From the NCBI GenBank assembly GCA_963705635.1, contig CAVPKH010000004.1:124001-188000 (forward strand): a stretch of 64,000 bases of DNA. Reading direction: 5' to 3'. The stretch comes from VRUE01 sp963705635 (GTDB taxonomy: Bacteria; Actinomycetota; Thermoleophilia; Solirubrobacterales; 70-9). The notes beneath the pieces are model-generated. The model saw only the letters and a list, made by a program, of their open reading frames with translations, did not search any database and was not told where the DNA came from. A program made the position numbers and the translations under genes. This document shows, piece by piece, positions 63,350 through 64,000 of the stretch; position 1 is the stretch's first letter, and each line of letters opens with the position of its first letter.

Positions 63350-63526
63350 TTCTCGGGATGAGCCCAGCACCAAGATCCGAAGCCAAACAAGCTTCACAGC
63401 CAAGGCGAGAGCTTCGAAGCTGCCCAACGGATAGGGAGCGCCGCCAAGCTCAGCTTCGACTGAAGCTCACTCGCTTCGAAGCCTCAAGCGTCATCGGCTC
63501 AAATCGGGAATCTGAACGCTTCGTGA
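63350..63526. other. Spacer between the two palindromic elements
   Basis: 177 nt with no recognisable gene. It is less GC-rich than surroundings and contains short repeats of AAGCTTC and GAAGC type, including two copies of GCTTCGAAGC. Whether this spacer is part of one composite element with the two palindromes is not known. Confidence 0.5.
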
Positions 63527-63674
63527 GGAGGGCGGTGGTGGTCCTCTCCGGGAATGTCGCGAAGCGGCGGAAATGCAATCCGGCTATTGCGCGGCCGCAG
63601 GCCGCGCTCCTCATTCACCCCAAGAGCAAAGCTCTTGGGGTGTCAATTCCCGGAGAGGACCACCACCGCCCTCC
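63527..63674 (+). repeat. Palindromic structured element, copy 2 (read on plus strand)
   Basis: Perfect 29-nt inverted repeats (63527-63555 and 63646-63674; GGAGGGCGGTGGTGG...) enclose, on the plus strand, GAATGTCGCGAAGCGG, CGGAAATGCAATCCGG, a hairpin with loop GCA (GCGCGGCC...GGCCGCGC), ATTCACCCC, a second hairpin (AAGAGC-AAA-GCTCTT), then GGGGTGTCAATTCC. The non-stem core matches copy 1 exactly in reverse orientation, although all four stem arms differ in sequence. Confidence 0.85.
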
Positions 63675-63685
63675 CCGGCAAACCC

Positions 63686-64000
63686 TCAGAACTCCTGATC
63701 GACCCAGGGCATCATGTCGCGCAGGTCCTTGCCGACCTTCTCGACCTGGTGACCCTTGCCCTCCTCGCGCATGCGCGAGAGGTTCTCGCCGCCGGCGCGG
63801 TTCTCGGCGATCCACTCGCGGGCGAACTCGCCCGACTGGATCTCGCCGAGGATCTCCTTCATCGCGGCGCGGGACTCCTCGCCGATCACCCGTTTGCCAC
63901 GGGTCATGTCGCCGTACTCGGCGGTGTTGGAGATCGAGTAGCGCATCCCCTGGATCCCCTTCTCGTACATCAGGTCAGCGATCAGCTTGAGCTCGTGCAG
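63686..64000 (-). CDS. ilvC: Ketol-acid reductoisomerase, C-terminal part (5' part beyond window)
   Basis: The last 104 codons of a minus-strand gene are visible. They start LHELKLIADLMYEKGIQGMRYSISNTAEYGDMTRGKRVIG, the helical knotted domain of IlvC with its conserved LHELKLIVDL and SDTAEYG motifs, and end DMMPWVDQEF. The NADPH-binding N-terminus is outside the window. It performs the second step of valine, leucine and isoleucine synthesis. It is convergent with the cupin gene. Confidence 0.94.
   Translation of the reverse strand: MHELKLIADLMYEKGIQGMRYSISNTAEYGDMTRGKRVIGEESRAAMKEILGEIQSGEFAREWIAENRAGGENLSRMREEGKGHQVEKVGKDLRDMMPWVDQEF

Noticed and set aside
63234..63434. Small proteins encoded by the palindromic elements
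   Set aside because: The frames run through stems that differ between copies, so the peptide sequence is not conserved while the RNA/DNA structure is.
63208..63674. CRISPR array or attC integron array
   Set aside because: Only two inverted copies, no regular spacers and no cas or integrase gene; attC sites lack such a long conserved unpaired core.

Overview
The window is a GC-rich chromosomal segment whose gene families and gene order point to an actinobacterium. Proteins with Lys-rich C-terminal tails of the CKRGFKKKKVKGKAKCVK type, secreted proteins with 'FQCKLDG..F..C' Ig-like repeats and a short-form HisG with HisZ suggest class Thermoleophilia (Solirubrobacterales-like). That placement is inferred from family resemblance, not from a search.

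Layout, left to right. (1) 1-15 kb, mostly minus strand: the conserved block rpsB-tsf-pyrH-frr-uppS-cdsA-dxr-rseP-ispG (translation, UMP kinase, isoprenoid and lipid precursors). It is interrupted by genes for secreted proteins: a 796-aa beta-strand-repeat protein between cdsA and dxr, and a serine protease, a hypothetical protein and two tandem frameshifted Ig-like proteins between rseP and ispG. (2) 15-23 kb: a pseudouridine synthase, lspA, yggT, proC, a PhoA-type alkaline phosphatase with a PHO-box-like site, sepF, yggS, pgeF, a tRNA nucleotidyltransferase and a polysaccharide deacetylase. (3) 23-30 kb: a compact histidine operon hisZ-G-D-B-H-A-F behind murA. (4) 30-33.6 kb: two alpha/beta hydrolases and one AT-richer secreted-protein gene bracketed by copies of the 5S rRNA 3' end plus rrn terminator. 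(5) 33.6-38.9 kb: one rRNA operon (16S-23S-5S, minus strand, no spacer tRNA). (6) 38.9-44.4 kb: tyrS, a class A penicillin-binding protein, a 3-methyladenine DNA glycosylase and argH. (7) 44.4-64 kb: a branched-chain and serine amino-acid region (DegT-type aminotransferase, cimA, ilvE, leuB, methyltransferase, leuD, leuC, XRE-cupin regulator, leuA with a Leu-rich leader peptide, serA, serC, ilvC) with an MFS exporter, an RTX-like protein, a quinone oxidoreductase, a DUF4282 protein and a cupin in between.

The genes fit together as follows. CimA plus LeuC/D/B gives a pyruvate-to-2-ketobutyrate route for isoleucine; LeuA with the same LeuCDB makes leucine; IlvC and IlvE serve both. A methyltransferase resembling trans-aconitate methyltransferase lies between leuD and leuB. 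Dxr and IspG feed UppS, and MurA, the PBP, SepF and LspA act in the envelope.

The most unusual signal is a pair of about 145-bp palindromic elements at 63.2-63.7 kb. They lie in opposite orientation, share a conserved unpaired core, and have completely different but perfectly self-complementary stems, as a structured RNA or DNA-hairpin element would. Three other palindromic elements lie at 17.3, 23.1 and 24.0 kb; the last forms the C-terminus of HisA. Apparent frameshifts are clustered (1.0-2.7 kb and 24.7-25.5 kb, with single ones in leuC, the PBP gene and an AbiEi/DUF559 gene). Several hit genes needed for biosynthesis, so assembly error is as likely as real gene decay.
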